Source: Telmatactis stephensoni (Eukaryota; Cnidaria; Anthozoa; Actiniaria; Isophelliidae). From it: 64,000 nucleotides of DNA. Of this stretch, positions 52,147 through 61,489 are shown piece after piece. The translations under genes and the position numbers were made by a program. The notes below the pieces were generated by a model that was given only the letters and a program-made list of their open reading frames with translations, was not told the DNA's origin and made no database searches. The first letter of the stretch is position 1, and each line of letters begins with the position of its first letter. Where the stretch lies: contig JALIZF010001940.1 in assembly GCA_029948255.1 (NCBI GenBank), positions 2,596,001 through 2,660,000 of the forward strand. The letters are read 5' to 3'.

Positions 52147-55100
52147 TCAGTTTTTAAGAACATATTGGATTTCTTCTCTTGCATCCCATCCATGTCCGAC
52201 TACAGTCTTATAGACTTCTATTACAAGACTCGGAAACTCTTTCAAGAATATAGATTGGTGAAGAATTAGACTTCTGATTGGGTTAGCTAGATTGGCTCTT
52301 GAAATATGAGAGGTATACGCGTTCCGTATAAACCGAACTAATTCGACGACCGAGCCAGTGCAGTAGTATCTGCTAGGCACTCTGTAGGACTTTCCTTTTT
52401 TGTCCGTTTTGGTAATGACAGTTCTCATTGCAGCGTAGATGGTGGGCATGTGTGCGAACCTAGCATCCTCCCATGTGGGATACTTGATTATGTTGGAGGA
52501 GTTTGCATCCAACTCCCACTCAACGGCTGTCAGGCAGGTCCTCCTAGCACGTGGACATTCAAATTCTGGCTGGTTACCAACAGCACCAAGAAAATCCATC
52601 TTTTTCTTGTCTGGCCAGAACATAGGATGATCCAACAAAACTAATGCAGATGGACGTTGCTTATCATCCACTCCCAGAATTGCAAAAAGTTGGTGGCAAA
52701 CTTCAGCGGGGAGAGAACTATTCCATCCTTCCATTCTGTGATTCAAAATGTTACTTTCTCTTTCCGTAAGGATTTGCAACTCAGTTTTACCTGTACAATC
52801 AGCAGGATTGAATGGATGTTGTCGCTTTGAAAAAAGGTAGTGGAGGATAAGACCACAGGAAAAGATATCGGATGACTTTGAATGTTCAGACGTACTGGAC
52901 TTGACGACTTCGGGAGCAATCCATCCACGGGTTCCATCACATTTGCTCATCACCGTTGCAGATAGGTTCATGTTTGACGGAAGACTGAGGCCAAAGTCTG
53001 CAATTTTCAGACAGAGATTAGGATGGGTTTTGTAAAGGATGTTGCTTGGTTTGAGGTCACGATGAAGAATGTTTTGATTGTGCAAATACTGCAGACCTAT
53101 TACAATATCTCTGGAGAGAATCGTGGCTTTTGTCGGATCGTAGCAAGCACTTTCAAAGTAATCATCAAGGTTTCCCTCCATAAGCTCCAGCACTATATAT
53201 GAAAAATCTGTACATTCTGAGAAATCCAGGTACTGAACAATCTGTTTGCAGCCTGCTAGTGCAGAAAAGATTTGAATCTCTCGTTTATCTTCCGATCGAA
53301 CCATGCGCAACTTCTCCATTCTCTTGATGGCTACTTCCATTCCATCCTTGGCATTGATGCCAGCAAATACGTGACCAAATGCGCCATACGCAATGTGATC
53401 AATGTGATGCCAGTATGTCGTTCCTTCCACAATTCTGCTATTTCGTCCCCTAGCTACTTCAGCTAGTCGCCGCTGATATACCCAAGAATATGACAGCCAG
53501 GGTATGACCATTGGTATTTCATCAAGGCTTGGTAGCTTCGTTAGCAAATCTTTAAGTTCGGGACAATTCTCTACCAGATCCGGATCCAAGCACGATTTAC
53601 CGTCGGCACCTTTAAGGAGGAGTCTTTTGGCAGCTTCCCAATGGAAAGAAAGGTTTTGTGCATTTTTGTGTATTTGAAGACAGGAATCGTATCTGTCATG
53701 GCTACCTGATGTTTCAGTGATTGTTAGGTCCCTCGCTTTCTTAGCAGCTTCATTTGCAATATTAACACAACACAATCGAAGAGATATGTTGAGGTCTAAT
53801 TCTCGGTTTGACTGCAAAATTATATCGACCAGGTCAATTTTCCATGTCGCTCGGTTTGCTTTATTTTTGCACACAGCATTCAATACACCCACTAGATCTT
53901 TATCCGACTTGTTGTAGGTATAATCAGAAGCAACTTCGGCTAAGCCACGTGCGAGTACAAATGACTCAGATTCAAGAAGATAGCTAATGATAGAATTCCC
54001 ATCTTCGTCACACCCCCATAGGTTAAACCCCTTAACGATCGCCATTTTCCAAAACGTTGGAGATTCTTCTTCTGTAACATCTGGATATAAATAACCAAGT
54101 TTTTTGAAAAACAGTTGATTTCGTGCAGCAGAAAGAAGGGGTTGTCTTCCTGATGCATCTTCTTCAGATGTATTCGCTCCTGCTTCAGCCAAGAGCTTTG
54201 CAGCACTCCATGTTTTACACAAATGTAAAGGAGTCTCTTTATTTTGATTTCTCTCATCAAGCCTATCTCTAGCTCCACAGCTAAAAAGATGACTGAGTAT
54301 GGTATTAAGAAGAAGTTCGAAATTTGCTTTATCTTCTTCTACAGTGTATGACTTATCAGATGGCAAGCAAAGAGACGCCCAGATGTGGAGAGGTGAATTC
54401 CCTTGATCGTCAGACTCGTTAGCTGTCTTAACTTTTGAACGGGAAAACAACTTCAGGAATTTCTCTGCCACCAAGAGAAGTTTCTTTTGAGCGTCTTTGC
54501 TTGGTAAGTTAAGACATTCTTGAAAAAACTGGATGAGCAAATGAAAGACGAACGATCTCCTTTGTGTACATTCGTTTACATTACTTGGACCTTCAAGAAG
54601 AAAACTGCATATTTCAAGCATTTGATCAAGTTTTGGAAGCCGACCCTTCTCCTTTGCAGTCAAAGTAGCGGCACTTGAGAGAACAAAGAAAAGCGGTGTT
54701 TCTCCTACGCAATTCTTTTTGTTTGAGAACAATCCACGATCTTGTAGCTTGTGAAAAAAGTCAAGCACATTCGCGGGTGGCACATTAAGAAGCATAACTG
54801 TTACGTGATGAAATGCAGTGTTACCATTTTCATCAGTTGCATTTACATCGGCATCTAAATCAAGCAGTTGAAAGAGTACTTCTGGAAGTTTACAGATTGT
54901 GGGTCCGTTTTCCTCTATCACCTTTTCAATGTTTTGTAGGGCTTGTCTTTTTTCGACATTTTCTTTTTTCAAAAACTTAACAGCAATTCTCAGCAGTGGC
55001 AACATGTTTTTACTTGTTCTTAGGGCATAAAATGGTAGTTTGCAAAAAACGGCATTAATTATCCCTTGAACTATGACTTGATCTTTGATGCCTTTTCTTT

Positions 55101-57798
55101 TCAACCACTCCAGCTTTTTCTCAATTTTTGGTTCACTGCAAGGTTTATTTATGCAGTGATGAAGCAAAAACGATACAACGTTTACACTGTAGTTATCATT
55201 CCATCGTACACTTGCTCCATTCTCTATTAGGTATTGAGCTGAGCAGTTTTCCAGAAGTATTGCTTTAAACAGCGGAGTTCTGCCAATGTGGTTACTCTGG
55301 TTAACCAAAGCTTTTCCTACTTTTATAAGTTCTTCAACAACACTGTCATTTTCTACTGCATACATCAGAGCAGAATTGCCATAGCAGTCAGTCATGTTTA
55401 TTTTAACACCACGCGCGATCAGTTCTAGTGTAACTTCTTTATTTCTACAATACATCAACGCTGTTTTGCCTTGTTTGTTGGTGGTATGAAGATCAGCACC
55501 CCTTTCAAGCAATGCAAATACAATGTCGTTGTTTCCAGAATACAGGGCTGTCATCAGGGCTGTTTCGCCATCATTATCGGTTGCATCAACATCAGCACCT
55601 TTGGAAATTAGTGCTTTGGTAATTTCAACATTTCTGCAACACATCAATGGAGTTCTGCCTTGCACGTCAGCTTTGTTGACTTCGGCTCCCTTGTTAATAA
55701 GCTCTAGTGCAATTTTGTTATTTTCATCATATAGAGCTTCCATCAATGCTGTTGCACCTTCGACATTTTGAATATTAAGGTCAGCATGTCTATTGTTGAT
55801 CAAAGCAACGGCAATTTCGTCATTTCGAATATATATAGCTTGCATCAATGCTGTTTCACCTTTTCTGTTCTTAATGTTGGCATCAGCACCGTTTTCAATA
55901 AGTACACTTGCAATTTTGTAATTTCTTCCAAAGAGAGCCCTCACAAGTGCTGTGTTGCCTTGCTTGTCTGCAATGTTGACATTGGCCCCTCCATCTATCA
56001 ATGCTTGGGCAATATTCTCATATCCATTTCCAGCAGCTTTCATCAACGCTGTTTGGCCTTGATTATCTAAAATGTTGAGGTGAGCTCCTCTGTTTATCAG
56101 TGCCTCTGCAACTCTGTCATCTCTACAATTCATCAATGGTGTTCTTCCTAATTTGTCTGGTATGTTGACATCAGCATATGCATTTATCAGTGCAATTGCA
56201 ATTTTGTCTCTGTTAGAGTAAACCGTTTTCATCAAAGCTGTTTCGAGATCGCTGTCAGCAGTGTTGACATACGCAGTTTTGTCAATTAGTGATTTGGCAA
56301 TTCCTTCGCTTCGACAGTACATCAGTGGCGTTCTACCTTTCATATCGACATTATTGACATCAGCACCTCCTTGTATCAATACTTCTACTATTTTGTCGTT
56401 ATCACGATAAACAGCCTTTGTCAAAGCTGTTTCACCTTCATTGTCTGCGATGTTCACATTCGCACCCTTTTTTATTAAGGATCTTGTCATTTCCTCGCTT
56501 TTACAGAACATCAGCGCTGTTCTACCTCCACTATCGCGTACATCGAGGTTTGCATTTTCCTTAATAAGAGCAATTGCAACGTTATCATTTTGATAATCAA
56601 TGGCTTTCATTAAAGCTGTTTCCCCTTTGTTGTCAGGAATGTCAACTTTTGCCTCTTTTTCGATTAATTCGCGCGTAATGTCTTCATCCCTACAACACAT
56701 CAATGCTGTTTTGCCTTCGTTGTCCTGTCTTTTAACATCAGCACCACGTCGTATCAGTGCAAGTGCAGTTTCTATATTTCTGCTATCAAGGGATTTCATT
56801 AGAGCTGTTTTACCTTTCTTATTGGTTTTATTTATATCGGCCCCATTGTTTAGTAGCAACTCCACCATTTCGGCAGTTCTACAGCCCATCAGTGCCGCAT
56901 TACCTTGCATATCAACACTATTGACATCAACATCCTTTTCTAAAAGCACTTGGGCAGCTTTGTAATTTCCACAATTAACGGCTTTTATCAAGGCTGTTTT
57001 TCCATGTTTGTCAGCTACGTTGACATCAGCACCACTGTCAATCAGTTTTATTGCAATTTCAGCATCTGCAGAATACATAGCCCTCATCAATACCGTTTCA
57101 CCTCGTTTATCGGTAGTGTTAACACCAGCCTTCTTCTCAATCAGAGCTTGTGCAATTTCTTCATTTTCCCAGTAAACCGCTTTCATAAGAGCTGTTTCAT
57201 TTTCATTTTCAATCTCAGCGTCATAGTTTATCAGGGCATGTGCGATTTTGTTATTTCCACAATCGATGGCTTTCATTAATGCTGTTTCCCCGTTTTTGTT
57301 AACAATGTTGATATCATAATTTCTTTTTGTAATCAATTCGAGTGCAGTCTCGGTTTTATCGTGAACAAGAGCTTTCATCAATGCTGTTTCACCATTATTA
57401 TCGACAATGTTCTTTGGTTGATCTCTCTTGTCCGTGTTTATGACATCAGCACCTTTGTATATCAGGGCCAGTACTAATTCCTTATTACCAAGATATGCAG
57501 CTTTCATCAACGCTGTTTCACCACTATTATCAGCGATGTTAACATCAGCACCTTTATCGAGCAGTGCTTGTGCAATATTGTTATTACCACGATAAATAGC
57601 AATCATCAATGCTGTTTCGCCTTTGTTATTTATTGTACTGAGATCTACACGTCTGTTAACGATCATTGATAATGCGACGTCGTCATTTCCACGTTCAATA
57701 GCTGTTAGAAGTGATGTTTCTTCCTCTTTGCATACATCATCTGTTGGTGACGCCGCCTCGTCTTCTGCTTTCGATGCCATCGAAACGGGCTCTTCCAT
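52147..57798 (-). CDS. RNase L-like protein: 26 ankyrin repeats, kinase domain, KEN endoribonuclease domain
   Basis: A single uninterrupted frame of 1883 residues; ATG at 57798, TAA ending at 52147. Residues about 27-900 are 26 consecutive ankyrin repeats of the form GETALMKA-GN--IA-ALI-KGADVN; further degenerate repeats follow to about 1260, then a helical linker. The kinase domain (about 1467-1745) has the glycine loop GAFGHV, VAIK (Lys1492), HRDLKPSN (Asp1581), DFG (1601-1603), GTRGWIAPE, SSDIFSCGLILHYL and HPFNP, a pattern diagnostic of the IRE1/RNase L group. The C-terminus (about 1750-1883) is a KEN ribonuclease domain: YYCTGSVVELVRFIRN and FLKEFPSLVIEVYK. Arg1825-Asn1826 and Tyr1812 match the IRE1 catalytic Arg-Asn and Tyr; the following His is at 1831. 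In RNase L the ankyrin part binds 2-5A and triggers dimerisation and RNA cleavage; in IRE1 the sensor is luminal. No signal peptide or membrane segment is seen, so a cytosolic RNA-cleaving sensor is inferred; the ligand is unknown. RNase L is usually about 740 residues, so this protein is over twice as long. Confidence 0.9.
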   Translation of the reverse strand: MEEPVSMASKAEDEAASPTDDVCKEEETSLLTAIERGNDDVALSMIVNRRVDLSTINNKGETALMIAIYRGNNNIAQALLDKGADVNIADNSGETALMKAAYLGNKELVLALIYKGADVINTDKRDQPKNIVDNNGETALMKALVHDKTETALELITKRNYDINIVNKNGETALMKAIDCGNNKIAHALINYDAEIENENETALMKAVYWENEEIAQALIEKKAGVNTTDKRGETVLMRAMYSADAEIAIKLIDSGADVNVADKHGKTALIKAVNCGNYKAAQVLLEKDVDVNSVDMQGNAALMGCRTAEMVELLLNNGADINKTNKKGKTALMKSLDSRNIETALALIRRGADVKRQDNEGKTALMCCRDEDITRELIEKEAKVDIPDNKGETALMKAIDYQNDNVAIALIKENANLDVRDSGGRTALMFCKSEEMTRSLIKKGANVNIADNEGETALTKAVYRDNDKIVEVLIQGGADVNNVDMKGRTPLMYCRSEGIAKSLIDKTAYVNTADSDLETALMKTVYSNRDKIAIALINAYADVNIPDKLGRTPLMNCRDDRVAEALINRGAHLNILDNQGQTALMKAAGNGYENIAQALIDGGANVNIADKQGNTALVRALFGRNYKIASVLIENGADANIKNRKGETALMQAIYIRNDEIAVALINNRHADLNIQNVEGATALMEALYDENNKIALELINKGAEVNKADVQGRTPLMCCRNVEITKALISKGADVDATDNDGETALMTALYSGNNDIVFALLERGADLHTTNKQGKTALMYCRNKEVTLELIARGVKINMTDCYGNSALMYAVENDSVVEELIKVGKALVNQSNHIGRTPLFKAILLENCSAQYLIENGASVRWNDNYSVNVVSFLLHHCINKPCSEPKIEKKLEWLKRKGIKDQVIVQGIINAVFCKLPFYALRTSKNMLPLLRIAVKFLKKENVEKRQALQNIEKVIEENGPTICKLPEVLFQLLDLDADVNATDENGNTAFHHVTVMLLNVPPANVLDFFHKLQDRGLFSNKKNCVGETPLFFVLSSAATLTAKEKGRLPKLDQMLEICSFLLEGPSNVNECTQRRSFVFHLLIQFFQECLNLPSKDAQKKLLLVAEKFLKLFSRSKVKTANESDDQGNSPLHIWASLCLPSDKSYTVEEDKANFELLLNTILSHLFSCGARDRLDERNQNKETPLHLCKTWSAAKLLAEAGANTSEEDASGRQPLLSAARNQLFFKKLGYLYPDVTEEESPTFWKMAIVKGFNLWGCDEDGNSIISYLLESESFVLARGLAEVASDYTYNKSDKDLVGVLNAVCKNKANRATWKIDLVDIILQSNRELDLNISLRLCCVNIANEAAKKARDLTITETSGSHDRYDSCLQIHKNAQNLSFHWEAAKRLLLKGADGKSCLDPDLVENCPELKDLLTKLPSLDEIPMVIPWLSYSWVYQRRLAEVARGRNSRIVEGTTYWHHIDHIAYGAFGHVFAGINAKDGMEVAIKRMEKLRMVRSEDKREIQIFSALAGCKQIVQYLDFSECTDFSYIVLELMEGNLDDYFESACYDPTKATILSRDIVIGLQYLHNQNILHRDLKPSNILYKTHPNLCLKIADFGLSLPSNMNLSATVMSKCDGTRGWIAPEVVKSSTSEHSKSSDIFSCGLILHYLFSKRQHPFNPADCTGKTELQILTERESNILNHRMEGWNSSLPAEVCHQLFAILGVDDKQRPSALVLLDHPMFWPDKKKMDFLGAVGNQPEFECPRARRTCLTAVEWELDANSSNIIKYPTWEDARFAHMPTIYAAMRTVITKTDKKGKSYRVPSRYYCTGSVVELVRFIRNAYTSHISRANLANPIRSLILHQSIFLKEFPSLVIEVYKTVVGHGWDAREEIQYVLKN

Positions 57799-58073
57799 TA
57801 TGGTTTTTGTTAGATTATCATTATTTAATTGTCCATTTGCAAATTGATACGTTACTTGCTTTTCATAACTGCGTGATATAAGTTCTCTCTACTAGAAATT
57901 GGCGAAGTGTTTAAATGCAGAAGGGTGTTCCACCTAGAAAAAAAAGTGCAACGATTTTTCAGCTATCCGGCGAAAACTTTGTTTCATGACCTCATTTCTC
58001 CTCCTTCGTTCAATTTCCTTTGTCATTCATTCCTAATTGACGTCAGAGTAATACAGACAAATGTCAAACACAT
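57799..58073 (-). other. Upstream region of the RNase L-like gene
   Basis: Presumed 5' UTR and promoter. No clear splice acceptor precedes the ATG. A TTTAAATGC-like AT-rich spot occurs around 57910. Confidence 0.3.
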
Positions 58074-58933
58074 TTAAGGTAGTTCCGGACCCTTGCTACT
58101 GCGCATTTCCCGCGCGCATTCGAGCGCGCGCACTTTTAATAGAGAGCATTGGTATTACCGTGGGGAGTCTGGGCACTAGTAAGAGAGCGATTGAAAACCT
58201 AGAAACTCAAACTTTAGTAGAGAAAAATTATATTTTGTCATCTAAATATCGGAAAAACTTTCATCAAGAAATCTTGTACACTATGTAATGTAGGTATTTA
58301 ACCTGAAACTATTAAATTTAGTTAATCTTATCCATCGAAAAAGCCGGCGAGAAAATCGCTAAAATGGGTGATATTTGGTGTTCGTTTTCGGTGTGTTTTC
58401 TCTTTTGTGCTTTTCTAACTCTTGAAATAATACGGTGACCCCCTGTTTTTTTCTTTTATAATTAATTCAAGAGAGTACTTATCATTTTTTTGATTTAAAA
58501 AATAAAAATACAACTTCATTGATTGGATTGTCGTAAATTTTCCACATTGTTACAGTCCGTACACGATTTCGGAGCGCGTAATTGGGTAGGAATTTGATTC
58601 TAGAATGCCCTTTTAATCATGTTTGCAACTCATCAAACAATACATACGATTACAACTGCTAGATAAACCTCACATCTATCTTTTGAGACGGTCAAGGCGT
58701 TTCTCGGAAAAATTTTGTTCGCATTCTTCAGACCATATGGATTACGTACATTATGCAAAAAATCGCGGAAAATCATTGAAAATACCACCTTTTACGACAT
58801 CGTATAGCTCAGAAACCAATACGTTGACCCCCTCTTTTTTTCTCGGTTTTTGAATTGCCAAACAATTATCTTTAAATGACAGGATTTTAAAGGAAATTCA
58901 TTGATGAAACCTAAGACTCCGGAACTACCTTAA
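58074..58933. mobile_element. TTAA-bounded element with GGTAGTTCCGGA ends
   Basis: TTAAGGTAGTTCCGGA (58074) and TCCGGAACTACCTTAA (ends 58933) are perfect 16-bp terminal inverted repeats including TTAA. The first bases TTAAGGT are shared with the element at 38201-39569. Two internal blocks are similar direct repeats (a GGTGACCCCCTGTTTTTTTC-type block at 58433 and GTTGACCCCCTCTTTTTTTC at 58822). No transposase frame. Confidence 0.75.
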
Positions 58934-58962
58934 CAGAAAAGTGGCCACAACTAAAAACACGA

Positions 58963-59035
58963 GTCTCCTTGTAGCTCAGTTGTAGAGTATCCAACCAGTA
59001 TCAAGAAAGACACGAGTTCGATTCCTCTCTGGCAG
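58963..59035 (+). repeat. tRNA-like sequence (SINE head or tRNA relic)
   Basis: GTCTCCTTGTAGCTCAGTTG contains an A box (TAGCTCAGTTG) and GAGTTCGATTCC is a consensus B box. Stem ends GTCTC and GCAGG do not pair, so it is not called a functional tRNA. Confidence 0.5.
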
Positions 59036-59041
59036 GTTGGA

Positions 59042-59717
59042 GGTGGGGACCCCATTGTAAAAGGATCGAGTGTAAGCTCGTCGTTCTCTTAGGGGCAAAA
59101 ATCAGCAATTTGGTATCTTTTAGGGTGATAGATTTGGTGTTTAGAGTTTCCCTCTAGGCTAGATTATAGAATACCCGTCCACTCTTCACTCACACTTCGG
59201 TATCGTGGTCCGCAGTCCGCAGTCAAAAACAACAGGTATCCCATAACTACAAAACAGCTTTTACCCAGAAGGCATGGCGATCACTGCGGGACTGCGGACC
59301 GCGGTAGCAGACCCTTTCACATATTGCGCCGTTTTCAAAAGATACGATGCATTTCTCATTGCCCAAAAATAATGGCGATCACTGCGGGACTGCGGACCGC
59401 GGTAGCAAGGTAATGCAAGGTGCTTAAAAGTGGACGGGTATTCTATAATTGCTTTTTAATATTTCCTGGTATCTTTTAGAGTATCAAAAGAGCCCATTGC
59501 TTTATGGCTCATAATGGGTTGAGGAGCTTTAATATGATACTCTGGCAGAATAACACTGAGAGAAACATTTAAACAGTTTATGTATTTTTTGTGTGGTATA
59601 TCTTAGGGGTAAAAAAAACAGCCAGCCCTTCTTAAAACACTTCCGTGTTTTTTTTTAGGTGTATTTTTGAAAATTTTCAATGAAGCATTCCTGATCCTTT
59701 TACAATGGAGTACCCCC
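59042..59717. mobile_element. Foldback element, related to family E, with a nested element
   Basis: GGTGGGGACCCCATTGTAAAAGGATC and GATCCTTTTACAATGGAGTACCCCC are inverted ends. The GGTATCTTTTAGGG words inside recall GGTACCTTTTAGGG of 30673-31079. A second element, 59163-59450, sits inside it. Confidence 0.7.
59163..59450. mobile_element. Nested foldback element
   Basis: ATTATAGAATACCCGTCCACT at the left is mirrored by AGTGGACGGGTATTCTATAAT. Inside, GGCGATCACTGCGGGACTGC followed by GGACCGCGGTAGCA is present twice (59277 and 59372). Confidence 0.8.
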
Positions 59718-59719
59718 GA

Positions 59720-61382
59720 TGCCTGCCGTGAGGACTCAGAACAGAGTCCCCTGCACAGCTAGTGACAAATTAAACATATTTCTATCAATTTGAACAGTGA
59801 CCCTCCAAACAATACAAGCATACAGTTTCTTAATAATTATCAATATTGAGCAGTAAAAAATGAAAGCTTAGTATTAAATTTCAAAAACACGTACCCAGTT
59901 TCCTGCTCGACTGGGATATGGCTAATACAATCCATAGAGTTGCAAACATATTATTGTTCAATTAATTCCAATAACCTGATAAATATTGGACTGGCAATTC
60001 TCGAATTCACGGCTTCGACCAAAAGCATATTTAACACTTTGTTGTCCATTGGCATCATACTAAAGGTATTAGTTAATCTTTTCAATGTATATTAATGAAT
60101 TACAAAATGTACTAAATGTGTAAATCTGAGCTTTTGGGTCATCAACCCATCTTCAGTGGAAGTGAAAAAGAATGTTTTACAATGGCAAAAAATACATAAA
60201 AACAACATACAAACAACCATTTATACTTCCCCTGAAGATGGATCAATGACCCCAAAGCTTGAGATACAAATTTGTACGTAATTCCTAAAATACATTATAA
60301 AAGAAGCTATCACACACCTTTAGAAAAACATAAACATTGAAACCAAATCGAATAGCCAAGGTGTTAACCTCATCCTAAAGATGTAGCCTAAGAGTTTCAA
60401 AATCAGCAAGCTATGAGCATAACATGCAATTGTGACTTGAGATCAAAAATGAGCCTCCACCATTGTAAATAACTCACAAGCCACCTTTATCTTAGCAGAT
60501 GCAGAAAGGTGCTATTTTTTATATAATTGTTTAATCCATCCATCTCATCAATGACTAAAATGTGAAAACCCAACATATCTTCATCAGATATTACATTTAT
60601 TTAATTTCTCCCTAGTTGATTTCCTCTTGCTTAAAAATTTTATGAGTTTTTAATACAACAAAAATTCTATATGGGGAACATGAAAAATTGAAAGCTTTTC
60701 TTGGCTATTGTTTTGGAATCGCATGATATTGGATGAAAGCTTTTCGTACAAAAGAAACTTCCTGTATAGGTTTAGCCCATTTTATTTCAATATTATATAC
60801 ATGTTGTCCATAGGTTGTCATTAATTCTCAGCGGGAAAATGCATCCATTCTTATGTGGGATCCGGAAAGTGAAATGCATTGGGACAATTGAGAGTTGCCT
60901 ACTTTTTACACGCATATTTGTTACTTAAATCAAAATAATGCATACAAATTTTACAAATCTTTCTTACCTGTGGGGTGTTTGGTTGCAAACAACAAACATA
61001 TCAAGTCATTTGAGTCATACAATACCAGTCAGAATGAAACACAGACTCCATAAACTAGTTTTTCTCTACAAAGCCACAGGAATCCCAATGCATTACTTAC
61101 AAGATGGACAGCTTTGAAGACTTAAAGCATGCTGTAAAATATTTAAAAAGATATATATATCATTATAAATAATGCATATGAATTGTAATTTTTTTTGTAA
61201 AATGTATTGTATTTATCATTCAAGGGTATTTTTTGTTAAAGATGCCGTAATGGCACTGAAACTTGGGTACAGAGATGAAAGTGGCAAAAAAGGAGATCTA
61301 TAGATGCAAAAACAAAACAAAACAAAACAAAAACACAAATAAAACAAAACTAGATGTATAACTGTGTGAACTCAGGCGCTCA
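59720..61382. other. AT-rich stretch, possibly a long 3' UTR
   Basis: No exon or clear transposon except a short GAAGATGG / TCATCAACCCATCTTC inverted pair (60140-60245). It could be the 3' UTR of the minus-strand exon at 61487-61383, but this is speculation. Confidence 0.25.
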
Positions 61383-61487
61383 TTATACTAGAGTTGAAAG
61401 AATATGTTCGTAGACAAACTTGGCTTTCTGCTCTTGTTCCTCAGACTTTTCAGAGTTTGCAGTGCTATTCTGCTGGGTTAACAATCT
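61383..61487 (-). CDS. Possible last coding exon of an unrecognised minus-strand gene
   Basis: On the minus strand, after a pyrimidine-rich TGTTTTTTGAAG acceptor, a frame reads RLLTQQNSTANSEKSEEQEQ then KAKFVYEHILSTLV and a TAA at 61385-61383. The charged, low-complexity Gln/Glu/Ser region ending in a short helix looks like a protein C-terminus rather than random AT-rich DNA. The upstream exons would be right of 61.5 kb, none recognised in the window. I do not recognise the family. Confidence 0.3.
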   Translation of the reverse strand, partial: RLLTQQNSTANSEKSEEQEQKAKFVYEHILSTLV

Positions 61488-61489
61488 CT

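Noticed and set aside
54000..57280. Plus-strand frames opposite the ankyrin gene (for example 55523, 56600, 56950)
   Set aside because: Antisense shadows of the repeated ankyrin codons.
58963..59035. Functional tRNA gene
   Set aside because: Acceptor stem does not pair; anticodon arm not convincing.
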